From NCBI GenBank assembly GCA_036898135.1, contig CM072525.1, positions 53,532,799 to 53,596,798 on the forward strand: a stretch of DNA of 64,000 nt, in the 5' to 3' direction. This document shows, in pieces, positions 11,298-20,903 of the stretch (the stretch's first letter is position 1; the number at the start of each line of letters is the position of its first letter). The position numbers and the translations under genes are program-made. The notes beneath the pieces are model-generated. The model saw only the letters and a list, made by a program, of their open reading frames with translations, did no database searches and was not told the origin of the DNA. The DNA is from Oncomelania hupensis (lineage: Eukaryota; Mollusca; Gastropoda; Littorinimorpha; Pomatiopsidae).

Positions 11298-11802
11298 ATG
11301 ATATAGATGTTGTTGGTGCTGTAAGTATTTCTCTCAGATTATTCTGAGGTTGAAAATCTGCTCAGTGGTACTTCGCTCTGCCCTGAATCCTGCTTGTTCT
11401 TCAGCTATGATTTGTTCAGCTTGGGGTTTCAACCTGTTGAGTATTTTTTTCAGGAGGACCTTGCTGGGATGGCTGATGAGGCTGATGATGCGGTAATTTT
11501 CACACTCCTGAAGGTTACCTTTTTTGGGAAAAGTGATGACAAGCGACTGGGTCCATGGTGTAGGCCACTCCCCACTCTACCAGATCTTGTTACAGATAAT
11601 GGTGAGGGCATCAATCATCGCTTCTCCTCCTGCTTGTAGCAGTTCCGCGGGTATGTTGTCCACTCCCGCTGACTTCCCTTTCTACAGCGATTGCACTGCT
11701 GCCTCAACTTCTTCCCGAGGAATTGGGAGGATTTCTTCTTCTTCTCTGTTCTCGGGACATGCTAGAACTGATGGGTCTCCATTTGGTGTATGGTTGTAAA
11801 GG

Positions 11803-11994
11803 CACACCGACTCAACCAAAGCTTTTAGGTTTTGAAGTTAGTTCAGCCAGGCTAGCTATAAATAGCTTCGCCAGTGCTCTTCTTTCCTTTCCTTTTACCG
11901 GAAGGGAGGGTGTAGGCAAGCTATAAATAGCCCGCAGCCACTAAAATGTGGGAGAACCTAAGGTTGCTGCTCACTTAGGCATTGAGCTGGTGTG
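11803..11994. mobile_element. MITE, 192 bp, inside RTE-like copy 1
   Basis: The insert is absent from the other RTE-like copies at the same point (for example 20281-20300 and 62041-62060). Its ends are imperfect inverted repeats, CACACCGACTCAA and, on the other strand, CACACCAGCTCAA. It is flanked by a 4-bp duplication AAGG at 11799-11802 and 11995-11998. Two internal copies of GCTATAAATAGC-like sequence occur. It is non-coding, so a non-autonomous DNA transposon is the natural reading; the superfamily is unknown. Confidence 0.78.
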
Positions 11995-12460
11995 AAGGTT
12001 AGAGCAGTACTCTGTCCAACTGTCCAAGACTTCTTGTTCTTCTGTAAGGCATATGCCAGACTTGCTTTGGATCGTAGAGACTTTGGGCTGTTTAACACTT
12101 GTCAGCCGCTTCACAGTCCGGTAAAGCATTCTTGCTGTTGTTCTTGTTCAGACTGTGCTCTATTTCCTGACATTGATCTTCTATCCAGTTGTGCGCATGC
12201 CTTTTCGGATGTCATTGTTGAGTTTTCGGTAGACGTCAGATCCCTGTGGGGTGTTCTTGTTCTTTTTTTATCTCTCTTCGTTTATCACACATATCCAAAA
12301 GTTCAGGTGTGATCCACTGCTTCTTCTTTGGTCGGTGCTTGCCAATGATCTCAGTGGCGGCATCTGTCACAGCTGAGTTGAAGGTGGTGGTCATGGTGTT
12401 GACATCTACTTCACCAGCCCTCATAATGAGCAGTGGTGCACATTTCCCTCCAATTGTCGC

Positions 12461-13213
12461 CTAAAATAGTTCTGCCACCTCCGGGTCTTGCAGTTTGTCC
12501 AGGTCGAACTTCAGTCTAATGCACTTTGCTGTATTTACTCTCTTCAAGTGGAGCCGGAAAGACATCACGAGATGGTGGTCACTTCCGGTGTCTGCTCCTG
12601 TAAATGTGCGTTTCCTACCAATGTTGATGCTTGATCTGAAGCGTTTCTTGACCATTGACCATGATGTAGTGTATCTGGTTGTGATGCTCCCCTCCAGGAC
12701 TGTACCATGTCCATCGTCTGGAGTTTTTGTGGAGACCAAGCGTGTTTGCCAGTATCAGATTGTTGTATCTGGCAAACTCCAAGAGTCTCAGGCCCCAGTC
12801 ATTTGTCTCGTTGTTGCAGTGGGGTCCACATGTGTCTCCCCAGTTGTGGTGCGCATCTTGGCCAACCTTGGCATACCAGTCGCCTTGCACTATGACTATG
12901 TCCTTCTTCGGCACTTGGTCAAGGACCGCCTGTAGATTTTCATAAAAATCCTCCACTTCGCTGTCGTCATAGTCTGATGTTGGGGCATAGGCCTGGGTGA
13001 TGGTGATGGTGAAAGGGGCTGCTCTCAGACGGATGGTAATGAGTCTACTGGAGACTGGGCGGCAACCCATGACAGTGGCTAGAATGTTCTTGTGGACCAA
13101 GAATCCAACGCCGTGTTCGTGCCTGTCATCTCTACCGCTGAAATAGAGCTTGTGGCCTTTGGCGGTCCTTGTTTTACCTAGGTCTTTCCAGCGCAGTTTG
13201 CTGATACCAAGAA
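12461..13213 (-). pseudogene. RTE-like APE endonuclease (copy 1)
   Basis: Endonuclease half of copy 1, in two frames. Visible: KLYFSGRDDRHEHGVGF, SRLITIRLRAAPF, AYAPTSDYDDSEV, VQGDWYAKVG (NAKVG in the copy at 61140-61180) and a SDHHLV-like terminal block. The asparagine of the catalytic GDWN block is replaced by tyrosine. A frameshift separates the terminal block. The extreme N-terminus with the TWNVR motif is missing through 5' truncation. Confidence 0.78.
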
Positions 13214-13228
13214 CGTTCCATCGTTATT

Positions 13229-13614
13229 ATCATTTTTAAATCAGGCATTTTAATCGTAAAAAAATTCTCCTGTAAAGAAATGTTATTAGTTTTGCCCTTG
13301 ATTTGTAGACAATATTGGTATTTTAGTTCTTATTGGGAAAATCTAATATGCTTTATAGCATCCGTATCTATTTTAGTAGCCTAGTAGGCTACTTTTTACC
13401 TGGTTTTATTTTATGTTTTCTTATGGGTGAATCACTTGTAATACTATATGTGTGCTTTAACAATGAAGTATGTTACTATTGAAATGTGTTACGGTGACGT
13501 GTTTATGTTCTCTTCTTTTAATCACTGTTGATATAATCAAATGCAAGTGACTTTTAAAACAACAACAACAAAACCATTGGTTCTAACAGTGGTAAGTCTT
13601 ATTTACTCCACTTA
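13229..13614. other. AT-rich non-coding DNA, target of the Gypsy insertion
   Basis: Low-GC sequence with an ACAACAACAACAA run. No frame is worth reporting. It is contiguous with 18120 onwards once the Gypsy element is removed. Confidence 0.6.
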
Positions 13615-13619
13615 GTAAT

Positions 13620-13793
13620 TATAAGATGCGTAGGTTTCACGTAAATAAAACCAACAGAGTCCAACAAGACAGGTTGATATTTAAGATGGCGTTTATTCAA
13701 CCAACTGCGCATGTGTGAACGTTAGTTGTTATGGAGTTGTGGTGATTGCTATAGTGACTGAATGCATAGGCCTGTGATGTGTATTATCCTACA
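13620..13793 (-). repeat. 3' LTR of the Gypsy element (174 bp)
   Basis: Read on the minus strand it starts TGTAGGATAATACAC and ends CGCATCTTATA. It matches the other LTR base for base by eye. The TG start is canonical; the TA end is not the usual CA. Confidence 0.95.
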
Positions 13794-14080
13794 TCTCCCT
13801 CCCAAGTTTTCCCTTGCTTGTTTGGATGTGCTGTCAGGGTGTGCTGTAAATAAAACTATAAACTAAGAGTCTGGCAAATGATAGCCAGTCAAACAGGAAT
13901 TCCACAGTGATAGTCATTCAGTCTCTGTCTAATCATGGGTAATAGTGAATTAGACATTTAGCAAACTAGTCAGGATATTGTTCACAAAAACTACATAGGG
14001 CTACACGTATTTGTAATGTCTATTGTCACAGTTGTTGTCAGTTAATCATTCTGGAGTAATCAAGGTACAGGTCACAACGA

Positions 14081-15505
14081 TCACTGCCTTCTGCCTGTCG
14101 TCAGCCTATAAGCGCCGTGCGGAGTGGGAACAGAAGACGGCCCAGGCTGTGGACTCATGGCAGTGTGGGTCGATGGACCATCGCAGAAGGTGGATGCTCC
14201 AGGAGATACAGTGCTCGGTAAGAGCACGAGTGTTGCGCGGTTACGTCGGACGTCGCCGTGGCGGGTACGGACGATGTAGGATCGTGGATGAACCTGTCTA
14301 GTCACGGTCCCCGGTCGGTCAAGGTCTCTAATCCATACCAAAACGCCGTTTTCTAGAGGAGGCAATGACCGAGCTTTGTGTCTGCGGTCATAGGTCATCT
14401 TCTGAGCACTTTTGTTCCTCTTTTCCTTCTGCTGTAAATCACGGAGAATGGGGGTCTGAGGCATGAGTCTTTGTTGCAGGACGGGGAGACATGTACGAAG
14501 TTGTCTTCCCATGAGGAGTTGACTCGGTGACAGACCGTTTTGCAGAGGCGCTGTACGATATGCTAGGACACCAAGGATAGGATCTTCACTTTTCTTCAGG
14601 ATATTCTTCAGAGTTTGTATAGCGCGTTCAACTTCTCCATTTCCCTGAGGGTGCTTCGGTGAGCACGTGACGTGGTTGAACTTGTAGGACGTAGAGAAAG
14701 CTTGAAAGAGGCGGCCGCTGAACTGGGTGCCATTGTCAGACACGACAATATCGGGAATGCCGTGGCATGCAAAAATGGTCTTGAGTTTGTCGATGACGTG
14801 TGCGCAGGATAGATTGTCCAAACGTCTGAGTTCAGCCCACCTCGAGTAGTAGTCGACAGCTACAAGGTAGGTTTTTCCTTTCAATTCCATGATGTCAACT
14901 CCAATACGTGACCATGGACGTTCCGGAAAAGAGGATGGAACGAGGGGTTCTTTCCGTTCCGGTCTGCTTTTTGCACAAACTGCACACATGGACACTTTGT
15001 TCGTGATACATGCCGTGATATTGGGCCACCAGACGGAATTCTGTGCGCTGGCGACACACTTAGTGACTCCCAAATGACCAACATGCAGTTGGTTGAGGAT
15101 GTCGTCACGCATAGACTGAGGGATGACAAGACGATCGTCATAGAGTAGGAGGTCATCCACAATGGTGAAGTGTTGCCTATTGACCCAATACTGCTTGAGA
15201 ACGACAGAACTAGGCGTGTCAGAGGGCCAGCCTCGAGTGCAGAAATTTCGGATTTGTGCGGTCTCGGCATCTTGTTTCTGCTTGGTTCGGATTTCAGCCA
15301 GTTGTTGCGAAGTTGTTGAAAGCGTGCTCATTGTGACCTTTACAGATGATTCGGTTTCTTGGACCAGATCGTCTGTGCTGACGTCGTAAGGTGCAGGAGC
15401 GCGTGAGAACGCATCGGCTGTGATCTGATTCTTTCCAGGAACGTGGAGAACACTGGGGGAAAAGCGCATCATCCTCAGGCGAAACCTGAGGATTCGAGGG
15501 GGCAT
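14081..15505 (-). CDS. Gypsy integrase segment of pol
   Basis: 474-codon frame starting just downstream of RNase H. Integrase inserts the cDNA into host DNA. The zinc-binding HHCC motif is at H141, H144, C174 and C177. The catalytic core has D204, D257 and E293 with the classic 35-residue spacing between the last two (IVVSDNGTQFSG and QGNGEVERA). The C-terminal region (LPPLENGVLVWIRDLDRPG, then RSYIVRTRHG) is the usual DNA-binding tail. The first 30 residues overlap the upstream pol frame and resemble the RNase H-to-integrase linker, so this is the C-terminal part of pol separated by a single shift and not an independent gene. The start codon is therefore arbitrary. Confidence 0.9.
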   Translation of the reverse strand: MPPRILRFRLRMMRFSPSVLHVPGKNQITADAFSRAPAPYDVSTDDLVQETESSVKVTMSTLSTTSQQLAEIRTKQKQDAETAQIRNFCTRGWPSDTPSSVVLKQYWVNRQHFTIVDDLLLYDDRLVIPQSMRDDILNQLHVGHLGVTKCVASAQNSVWWPNITACITNKVSMCAVCAKSRPERKEPLVPSSFPERPWSRIGVDIMELKGKTYLVAVDYYSRWAELRRLDNLSCAHVIDKLKTIFACHGIPDIVVSDNGTQFSGRLFQAFSTSYKFNHVTCSPKHPQGNGEVERAIQTLKNILKKSEDPILGVLAYRTAPLQNGLSPSQLLMGRQLRTCLPVLQQRLMPQTPILRDLQQKEKRNKSAQKMTYDRRHKARSLPPLENGVLVWIRDLDRPGTVTRQVHPRSYIVRTRHGDVRRNRATLVLLPSTVSPGASTFCDGPSTHTAMSPQPGPSSVPTPHGAYRLTTGRRQ

Positions 15506-16598
15506 TTTTGATGTCTGTGGAGCTGAGTAGAGGAACTAACGGCTTGTGGTCAGTCTCTACCTGAAAATCAAGTCCAATGACATATTCGGAGAGTCTCTCA
15601 CATGCCCACACAACAGCAAGGGCTTCCTTTTCGATAACTGCATAGTTTTTCTCTGTGTCTGTGAGACTGCGTGAGATGTAGCACACAGGGTGACGACTTC
15701 CGTCATCTTGATATTGGAACATGACTGCTCCGATGCCCACTGAGGACGCATCTGTTGATATCACAGTACGTCGGCGAGGGCTGTAGTGGGCTAGTACTGG
15801 TGTGGATGTCAATGAGTCTTTGATCTTTTGGAAAGCTTTTTGTTGAGGAGCGCCCCACATCCAGTTGCTGTCTTTCCTTAGAAGTTGTCGTAAGGGCTCA
15901 TTGAGTTCGGCAAGATCAGGCATAAATTTTGCGAGCTGATTGACCATGCCCATGAATCTCTGCAACTCAGTCATATTGGTCGGAGCAGGGAACTGAGTAA
16001 TGGCAGCCACTTTGTTTGGATCTGCTCTAATGCCCGAGGCATCAATGATGTGTCCCAAGAACTTGACAGAGCTCTTGGAAAACTCGCATTTCTCGTTTGA
16101 TAATGTGATTCCTGCTTCCTGAAGGCGAGTCATGACAGCTCTAACACGTCGATCATGTTCTTGTGTAGTAGCGGCGTGAATGAGGATGTCGTCCATGTGA
16201 CAGACGACACCTTCTATGCCTTCCAGTAACGATGACATGGTTCTCTGAAATACTTCCGGTGCGCTACTGATACCCATGGGGAGGCGATTGAAACAGTATC
16301 GACCGAAAGGAGTGATGAAGGTGGTGAACAGTTTCGATTCTTCGTCGAGAGGTATCTGATAAAAACCGCTGTTGGCGTCTAGCTTTGTAAACACCTTGCT
16401 GCCGCTGAGTTTCGCTAGACTTTCATCAACTGAAGCCATTGGATGAATCTCCCTCCTGACAGCTGTGTTAAGACGTGTGAGATCTACACACATTCTTACA
16501 TCTCCGTCCTGCTTGGGTACCACAACAATGCCAGAACACCAATCTGTAGGGACTGTGACGGGAGAAATCACTCCTTGATCTAACATCTTATCAATAAA
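15506..16598 (-). CDS. Gypsy reverse transcriptase and RNase H segment of pol
   Basis: This frame runs from just after the in-frame TAA at about 16599-16601; its first Met is at 16586. It stays meaningful to about 15510 and then reads out of frame to a stop at 15294. RT motifs: VFTKLDANSGFYQI, FNRLPMGISSAPEVFQR and VCHMDDILI, with the catalytic aspartates at residues 132-133 of the Met-started frame. A connection domain follows, then RNase H with STDAS (D279), EKEALAVVW and TDHKPL (D346). All catalytic residues are present. The downstream break is a single extra A in an AAAAA run beside GCCCCC, near 15508-15513. Confidence 0.9.
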
Positions 16599-17924
16599 TT
16601 ATTTCAATTTTGGCAGGAGTGGATGCGGAATCTTTCTGGCTGTGTACTCACACACTGGCTCAGCTTCTGCTGCCAGAGTGATGTGATACTCTTGTTGTAA
16701 GCGCCCGAGGCCTGTGAAAAGCTGAGGAAACTCAGTCTTGAAGGAGTTGTGTGAGTTGACATTGTCGATGCGGGCAACGATTCCGAGTTTTTCCGAGGCA
16801 TTTTTATTCAAAAGGGAGCATGGCTGATTTTTTAGAACATACACGTCCTCTGTTATTGATCGACCATGATACTGTAGAGTAGCCTGGAAAGTTCCTTTAT
16901 GTTCAAGTTTAATACCTCCAGCACCGCGTAGTCGTCGTCCTTTCGGACTGAGTTTTACGTTCTTGAGCCAACCTTCACGATCGCTGACTACAGAAACAGC
17001 GGCTCCGGTATCGATCTTGAAAGCAGTGATGTGGCCATTCACTGCAATCTCTGCTGTCCAGAGATCATCGTTATCCACTTCAAGAATGATGCCAATATCC
17101 ACGTCGGTTTCAGACTCAGAGTCATCATCTGCAAGCTGATGGACATTCTTATTTCGTGAGATGCCCCTTTTCCGTTTTCTACACACCGCTCTGAAGTGGC
17201 CCTTGATGTTACATTCATGGCAGACTGCATTTCTTGCTGGGCATTCGCTCCGAGGATGAGCAACACCGCCACAAAACCCACACTGTGGGGACGAAGATGG
17301 TGCCGATGAGGAAGGAGTCTGCCTAGTAAACCCGCGAGACGTCAAATGTTTTGGCTTCGATTTGACGTAATCAACAGGAGTGACGTCATCGCCTCTGATG
17401 ACGGTTTTCGAAGATTCACGAGCTTCGTATTGACGGCTGATTCTGATGGCGTCTGCTAGAGTGAGATTATCTTTCGTTTGCAGACGGTCAGATAACGCGT
17501 CGTTGCGAACGCCGACGACGATTCTGTCGCGAATGAGTTCGTCCCGAAGATTGCCAAAAGCACATCTGTCGGCGATCAGATGGAGATCGTGGATGAACGC
17601 GTCGATGTTTTCGTCTTCTTTTTGTGCGCGCTTGTTGAATATGGCTCGTTCAACAATTGTGCTCGTTCTTTCAGAAAAATAGTTCGATATTTTAGTGTGT
17701 ACCTGCTTGTAGGAGTCCCTGTCCTCGTTGATTTTCAGGATGTTAACTAGATCAGTTGAACTGTCTCCGATAACATAGAGAAGAGTTGTCACTTGGTCTC
17801 TCTGTGGCTTAGAGTGGAGGCCAGTGACAGTTCTAAAGCGGTCAAACCTCTGTACCCAGCGACTCCAGTCATCCTTCAATGCATTGAAGGGTGCTGGTGG
17901 AGGAAAGGAGAGAATAGGGTCCAT
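16599..17924 (-). CDS. Gypsy Gag and aspartic protease
   Basis: 441 codons, starting 17 bp inside the 5' LTR boundary at the first ATG after the primer binding site. Gag forms the particle and binds RNA; protease matures the polyprotein. Seen: a capsid-like N-terminal region (residues 1-170), two CX2CX4HX4C knuckles (C215-C228 and C235-C248), a basic and acidic linker, and the protease active site IDTGA (D305). The frame ends at TAA after LLPKLK, and the same frame continues directly into RT. The stop therefore falls between protease and RT, at an unusual place for a natural gene boundary. It is either a nonsense change or a readthrough stop. Confidence 0.9.
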   Translation of the reverse strand: MDPILSFPPPAPFNALKDDWSRWVQRFDRFRTVTGLHSKPQRDQVTTLLYVIGDSSTDLVNILKINEDRDSYKQVHTKISNYFSERTSTIVERAIFNKRAQKEDENIDAFIHDLHLIADRCAFGNLRDELIRDRIVVGVRNDALSDRLQTKDNLTLADAIRISRQYEARESSKTVIRGDDVTPVDYVKSKPKHLTSRGFTRQTPSSSAPSSSPQCGFCGGVAHPRSECPARNAVCHECNIKGHFRAVCRKRKRGISRNKNVHQLADDDSESETDVDIGIILEVDNDDLWTAEIAVNGHITAFKIDTGAAVSVVSDREGWLKNVKLSPKGRRLRGAGGIKLEHKGTFQATLQYHGRSITEDVYVLKNQPCSLLNKNASEKLGIVARIDNVNSHNSFKTEFPQLFTGLGRLQQEYHITLAAEAEPVCEYTARKIPHPLLPKLK

Positions 17925-17940
17925 CGCACCTCTGTCACCA

Positions 17941-18114
17941 TATAAGATGCGTAGGTTTCACGTAAATAAAACCAACAGAGTCCAACAAGACAGGTTGATA
18001 TTTAAGATGGCGTTTATTCAACCAACTGCGCATGTGTGAACGTTAGTTGTTATGGAGTTGTGGTGATTGCTATAGTGACTGAATGCATAGGCCTGTGATG
18101 TGTATTATCCTACA
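17941..18114 (-). repeat. 5' LTR of the Gypsy element (174 bp)
   Basis: Identical by eye to the LTR at 13620-13793 and followed by target duplication GTAAT at 18115-18119. On the minus strand it is upstream of gag and would hold the promoter; no clear TATA is claimed. Confidence 0.95.
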
Positions 18115-18119
18115 GTAAT

Positions 18120-18663
18120 CATCCTGAGTGCTTGGCGTGTGTGTGTGTTTAGGCATGTGTCCATGAGTGGATGTGCGCGTGAGTGTTTTGTTTTGAGTTT
18201 ATTAAATGATGATATGTGGAAAATGTACTAAACTACAAATGTTATGTGTACAATCAAACACGTAAAGTGTGTACGTATTTTACTTGCTGTATGATTTTAT
18301 GAATAAATATGCTATTTTTTATATCTAAAAGCTACAGCGCTTATGAGTTAGATATGGTTAAGGCTTTAAGTAGCGATGTCTTAGCTGTGTATGAAGTAAT
18401 GTTGGGTGATTTGGCTTTTCTGTCTTTAAATAACAAAACAATAAGACCGGAATTTTATAAATTTTATTAATTAGTAACTGTGTGTATATATATTTAAGTT
18501 TACAAAGAGCGATATAAAGCTGACACTGAGTACATGGCATTAAGGATGAGTTGAATACAGTTGGTTTAAACAAATATTTTTATTCAACAATGATTTACAG
18601 GATAGGCAACAAGCAAGCTTATAAAAGCCCACCCTGTATGACAAAATTCGACATAATAATTAA
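18120..18663. other. AT-rich non-coding DNA
   Basis: Contains a GTGTGTGTG run near 18140 and TATATATATTTAAG near 18484. No gene is seen. It lies between the Gypsy element and the next RTE-like copy, inside the proposed long host intron. Confidence 0.6.
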
Positions 18664-18675
18664 GAATACAGTTGT

Positions 18676-20763
18676 CCTATCCTATCCTGTCCCATAACCC
18701 GAAGGTCGTTGGGGCACCACAGATGATCGCTTAACCAGCATACTCCATCTTTCTCTGTCCTCAGCAGCCCTCATGGCTTCGCTCAGTGTCAAACCAGTCC
18801 ATTCTCGAATGTTGTCCTCCCACCTCTTTTTCGGTCTCCCCCTTCTTCTACCTCCTTGCACTGTGCCTTGCAGAATGGTCTTTGCAAGGCCTGATGATCT
18901 GGTGACGTGGCCATACCATCGGAGTTTCCGTTTCTTCACCACTGTGAGCAGGTCATCGTGTTGTCCAATGGCTTGTGTGATGGTCTGTCGGACTTCAACG
19001 TTGGTGATGTGTTGGGTATAGGAAATGCACAGAAGTCTTCTGTAACACCTCATCTCCATGCTTTGTATTCTTCGTTGGAGATCTGCTGTGAGGGTCCATG
19101 CTTCGCAAGCATATAGGAAGATGGAGATGACCAGAGAGCGCAGCAGTCTTACTTTGGAATGTAGACTGATGGTTCTGTCTTTCCAAATGGGCTTCAACCT
19201 TGTCAGGGCAGCAGTTGTTTGTGCGATCCTGGAGAGGACTTCCTGTCGAGACCCATTGTCTGACACAATGGCTCCTAAATATTTGAAGCTGTGCACTGTG
19301 TTGAGGGATTGGCCTTGTACTTTGATGTCCGTGTTGATGCCATTGGTGTTGTTGGTCATCATTTTGGTCTTCTCCGCACTTATTTCCATTCCATAAGCTC
19401 TGGAGGTGGTGTCAAGCCTCTGTACAAGCTGTTCAAGTTCTTGTTCCTCTCCAGTCAATCCATCAATATCATCCGCAAAACGAAGATTGGAGATTGCTCT
19501 GCCCCCTATACTGACTGTGCCTTCGTGATCTGCAAGAGCATCTGACATGATGCGCTCTAGGAAGATGTTGAAGAGTGTTGGAGAGAGTAGGCATCCTTGA
19601 CGCACACCGATTGTTGTTCTGAACCAGTTCCCGATGACGCTGTTATGGAGGACTGCACTGGTAGCCTTGTCATACAGGCTTTTGATGACTTCTATAATTT
19701 TAGGGCTGATGTTGTACACTTTCATGGTTGCCCATAGAGCTGCATGCCAGACTCGGTCAAATGCCTTCTTGAAGTCTATGAACACATGATATAGATGTTG
19801 TTGGTGCTGTAGGTATTTCTCACAGATTATTCTGAGGTTGAAAATCTGTTCAGTGGTACTTCGCCCTGCCATGAATCCTGCTTGTTCTTCAGCTAGGATT
19901 TGTGCAGCTTGTGGTTTCAACCTGTTGAGTATTATTTTCAGGAGGACCTTGCTGGGATGGCTGATGAGGCTGATGGTGCGGTAATTTTCACACTCCTGAA
20001 GGTTACCTTTTTTGGGAAGAGTGATGACAAGCGACTGGGTCCATGGTGTAGGCCATTCCCCACTCTGCCAGATCTTGTTGCAGATAATGGTGAGAGCATC
20101 AGTCATCGCTTCTCCTCCTGCTTGTAGCAGTTCCGCTGGTATGTTGTCCACTCCCGCTGACTTCCCTTTCTTCAGCGATTGCACTGCTGCCTCAACTTCT
20201 TCCCGGAGAATTGGGAGGATTTCTTCTTCTTCTCTGCTCTCGGGACATGCTAGAACTGATGGGTCTCCATTTGGTGTATGGTTGTAAAGGTCAGAGCAGT
20301 ACTCTGTCCATCTGTCCAAGACTTCTTGTTCTTCTGTAAGGCAAATGCCAGACTTGCTTTGGATAGTGGAGACTTTGGGCTGTTTAACACTTGTCAGCCG
20401 CTTCACAGTCTGGTAGGCCTTCTTGCTGTTGTTCTTGTTCAGATTGTTCTCTATTTCCTGGCATTGATCTTCTATCCAGTTCTCCTTTGCTGTGCGCATG
20501 CCTTTTCGGATGTCATTGTTGATTTTTCGGTAGACATCAGCTCCCTGTGAGGTGTTCTTTTTCTTTTTAACTCTCTTCGTTTATCACACAGATCCAAAAG
20601 TTCAGGTGTGATCCACGGCTTCTTCTTTGGTCGGTGCTTGCCAAGGATCTCAGTGGCGGCATCTGTTACAGCTGAGTTGAAGGTATTGGTCATGGTGTTG
20701 ACATCTACTTCGCCTGCCCCCAAAATAAGCAGTGGTGCAAATTTCCCTCCAATTGTGAGGAGG
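18676..20763 (-). mobile_element. RTE-like LINE copy 2, 5'-truncated, young
   Basis: Minus-strand copy flanked by a perfect 12-bp duplication GAATACAGTTGT at 18664-18675 and 20764-20775. The 3' end is the CCTAT-type pentamer tail (18676-18690). Truncation removed the endonuclease; about six extra bases at the 5' junction look like filler. It holds the longest uninterrupted RT frame of this family here, and is therefore the youngest-looking copy apart from its truncation. Confidence 0.92.
18682..20499 (-). CDS. RTE-like reverse transcriptase, uninterrupted 605 codons
   Basis: RT of a LINE, normally fused behind an APE endonuclease that is absent here. Motifs: KKGKSAGVDNIPAELL (residues 110-125), VFIDFKKAFDRVWH with the motif A Asp near 241-248, GVRQGCLLSP (298-307) and FADD (341-344). 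The EKTKMMTNN block and thumb follow. The C-terminal KKRKLRWYGHV and GRRRGRPKKRWEDN blocks are typical of this family. The frame continues upstream of the Met towards 20580 with breaks. With no endonuclease and no promoter, a functional protein is unlikely, but the open frame shows recent insertion. What is inferred is only the RTE affiliation. Confidence 0.88.
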   Translation of the reverse strand: MRTAKENWIEDQCQEIENNLNKNNSKKAYQTVKRLTSVKQPKVSTIQSKSGICLTEEQEVLDRWTEYCSDLYNHTPNGDPSVLACPESREEEEILPILREEVEAAVQSLKKGKSAGVDNIPAELLQAGGEAMTDALTIICNKIWQSGEWPTPWTQSLVITLPKKGNLQECENYRTISLISHPSKVLLKIILNRLKPQAAQILAEEQAGFMAGRSTTEQIFNLRIICEKYLQHQQHLYHVFIDFKKAFDRVWHAALWATMKVYNISPKIIEVIKSLYDKATSAVLHNSVIGNWFRTTIGVRQGCLLSPTLFNIFLERIMSDALADHEGTVSIGGRAISNLRFADDIDGLTGEEQELEQLVQRLDTTSRAYGMEISAEKTKMMTNNTNGINTDIKVQGQSLNTVHSFKYLGAIVSDNGSRQEVLSRIAQTTAALTRLKPIWKDRTISLHSKVRLLRSLVISIFLYACEAWTLTADLQRRIQSMEMRCYRRLLCISYTQHITNVEVRQTITQAIGQHDDLLTVVKKRKLRWYGHVTRSSGLAKTILQGTVQGGRRRGRPKKRWEDNIREWTGLTLSEAMRAAEDRERWSMLVKRSSVVPQRPSGYGTG

Positions 20764-20775
20764 GAATACAGTTGT

Positions 20776-20903
20776 ATGTGCATATTAATGTTGTTGTATT
20801 TTTATTTTATAGTGATAACTGTGTTGTAATATCCTGCTGTTAGCCTGTAGTGTTAATAGGCGCATGCCTCTTGCACTTTAAATGGAATAAAACAACAAAC
20901 AGG
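20776..20903. other. Short non-coding spacer
   Basis: AT-rich spacer between the RTE-like copy and the minisatellite. No gene seen. Confidence 0.5.

Larger units (their letters stand above)
10184..13222 (-). mobile_element. RTE-like LINE copy 1, nearly complete 3' four-fifths, with MITE insert
   Basis: Minus-strand LINE whose 3' end is the GGATA-type pentamer tail at 10184-10205. It is 5'-truncated at 13222, with a 6-bp duplication GTTATT at 10178-10183 and 13223-13228. It carries most of the APE endonuclease (12461-13213), a linker and the RT (10200-12460). The family is the one often annotated as craniofacial-development-protein-2-like or endonuclease-RT; I place it in or near RTE. Several frameshifts exist, and a 192-bp MITE sits at 11803-11994. 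Confidence 0.85.
13620..18114 (-). mobile_element. Complete Gypsy (Metaviridae-type) LTR retrotransposon, 4495 bp
   Basis: Two identical 174-bp LTRs flank a minus-strand gag-pol. The 5-bp target duplication GTAAT lies at 13615-13619 and 18115-18119. Domain order gag, protease, RT, RNase H, integrase is the Gypsy order. A primer binding site starting TGGTGACAGAGG abuts the 5' LTR (17925-17940, minus). A polypurine tract GGGAGGGAGA abuts the 3' LTR (13794 onwards, minus). LTR identity argues for a very recent insertion, yet the coding region has one in-frame TAA near 16600 and one shift near 15510. The short LTR and the protein style suggest the Mag/SURL-like branch; that placement is tentative. 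Confidence 0.95.
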
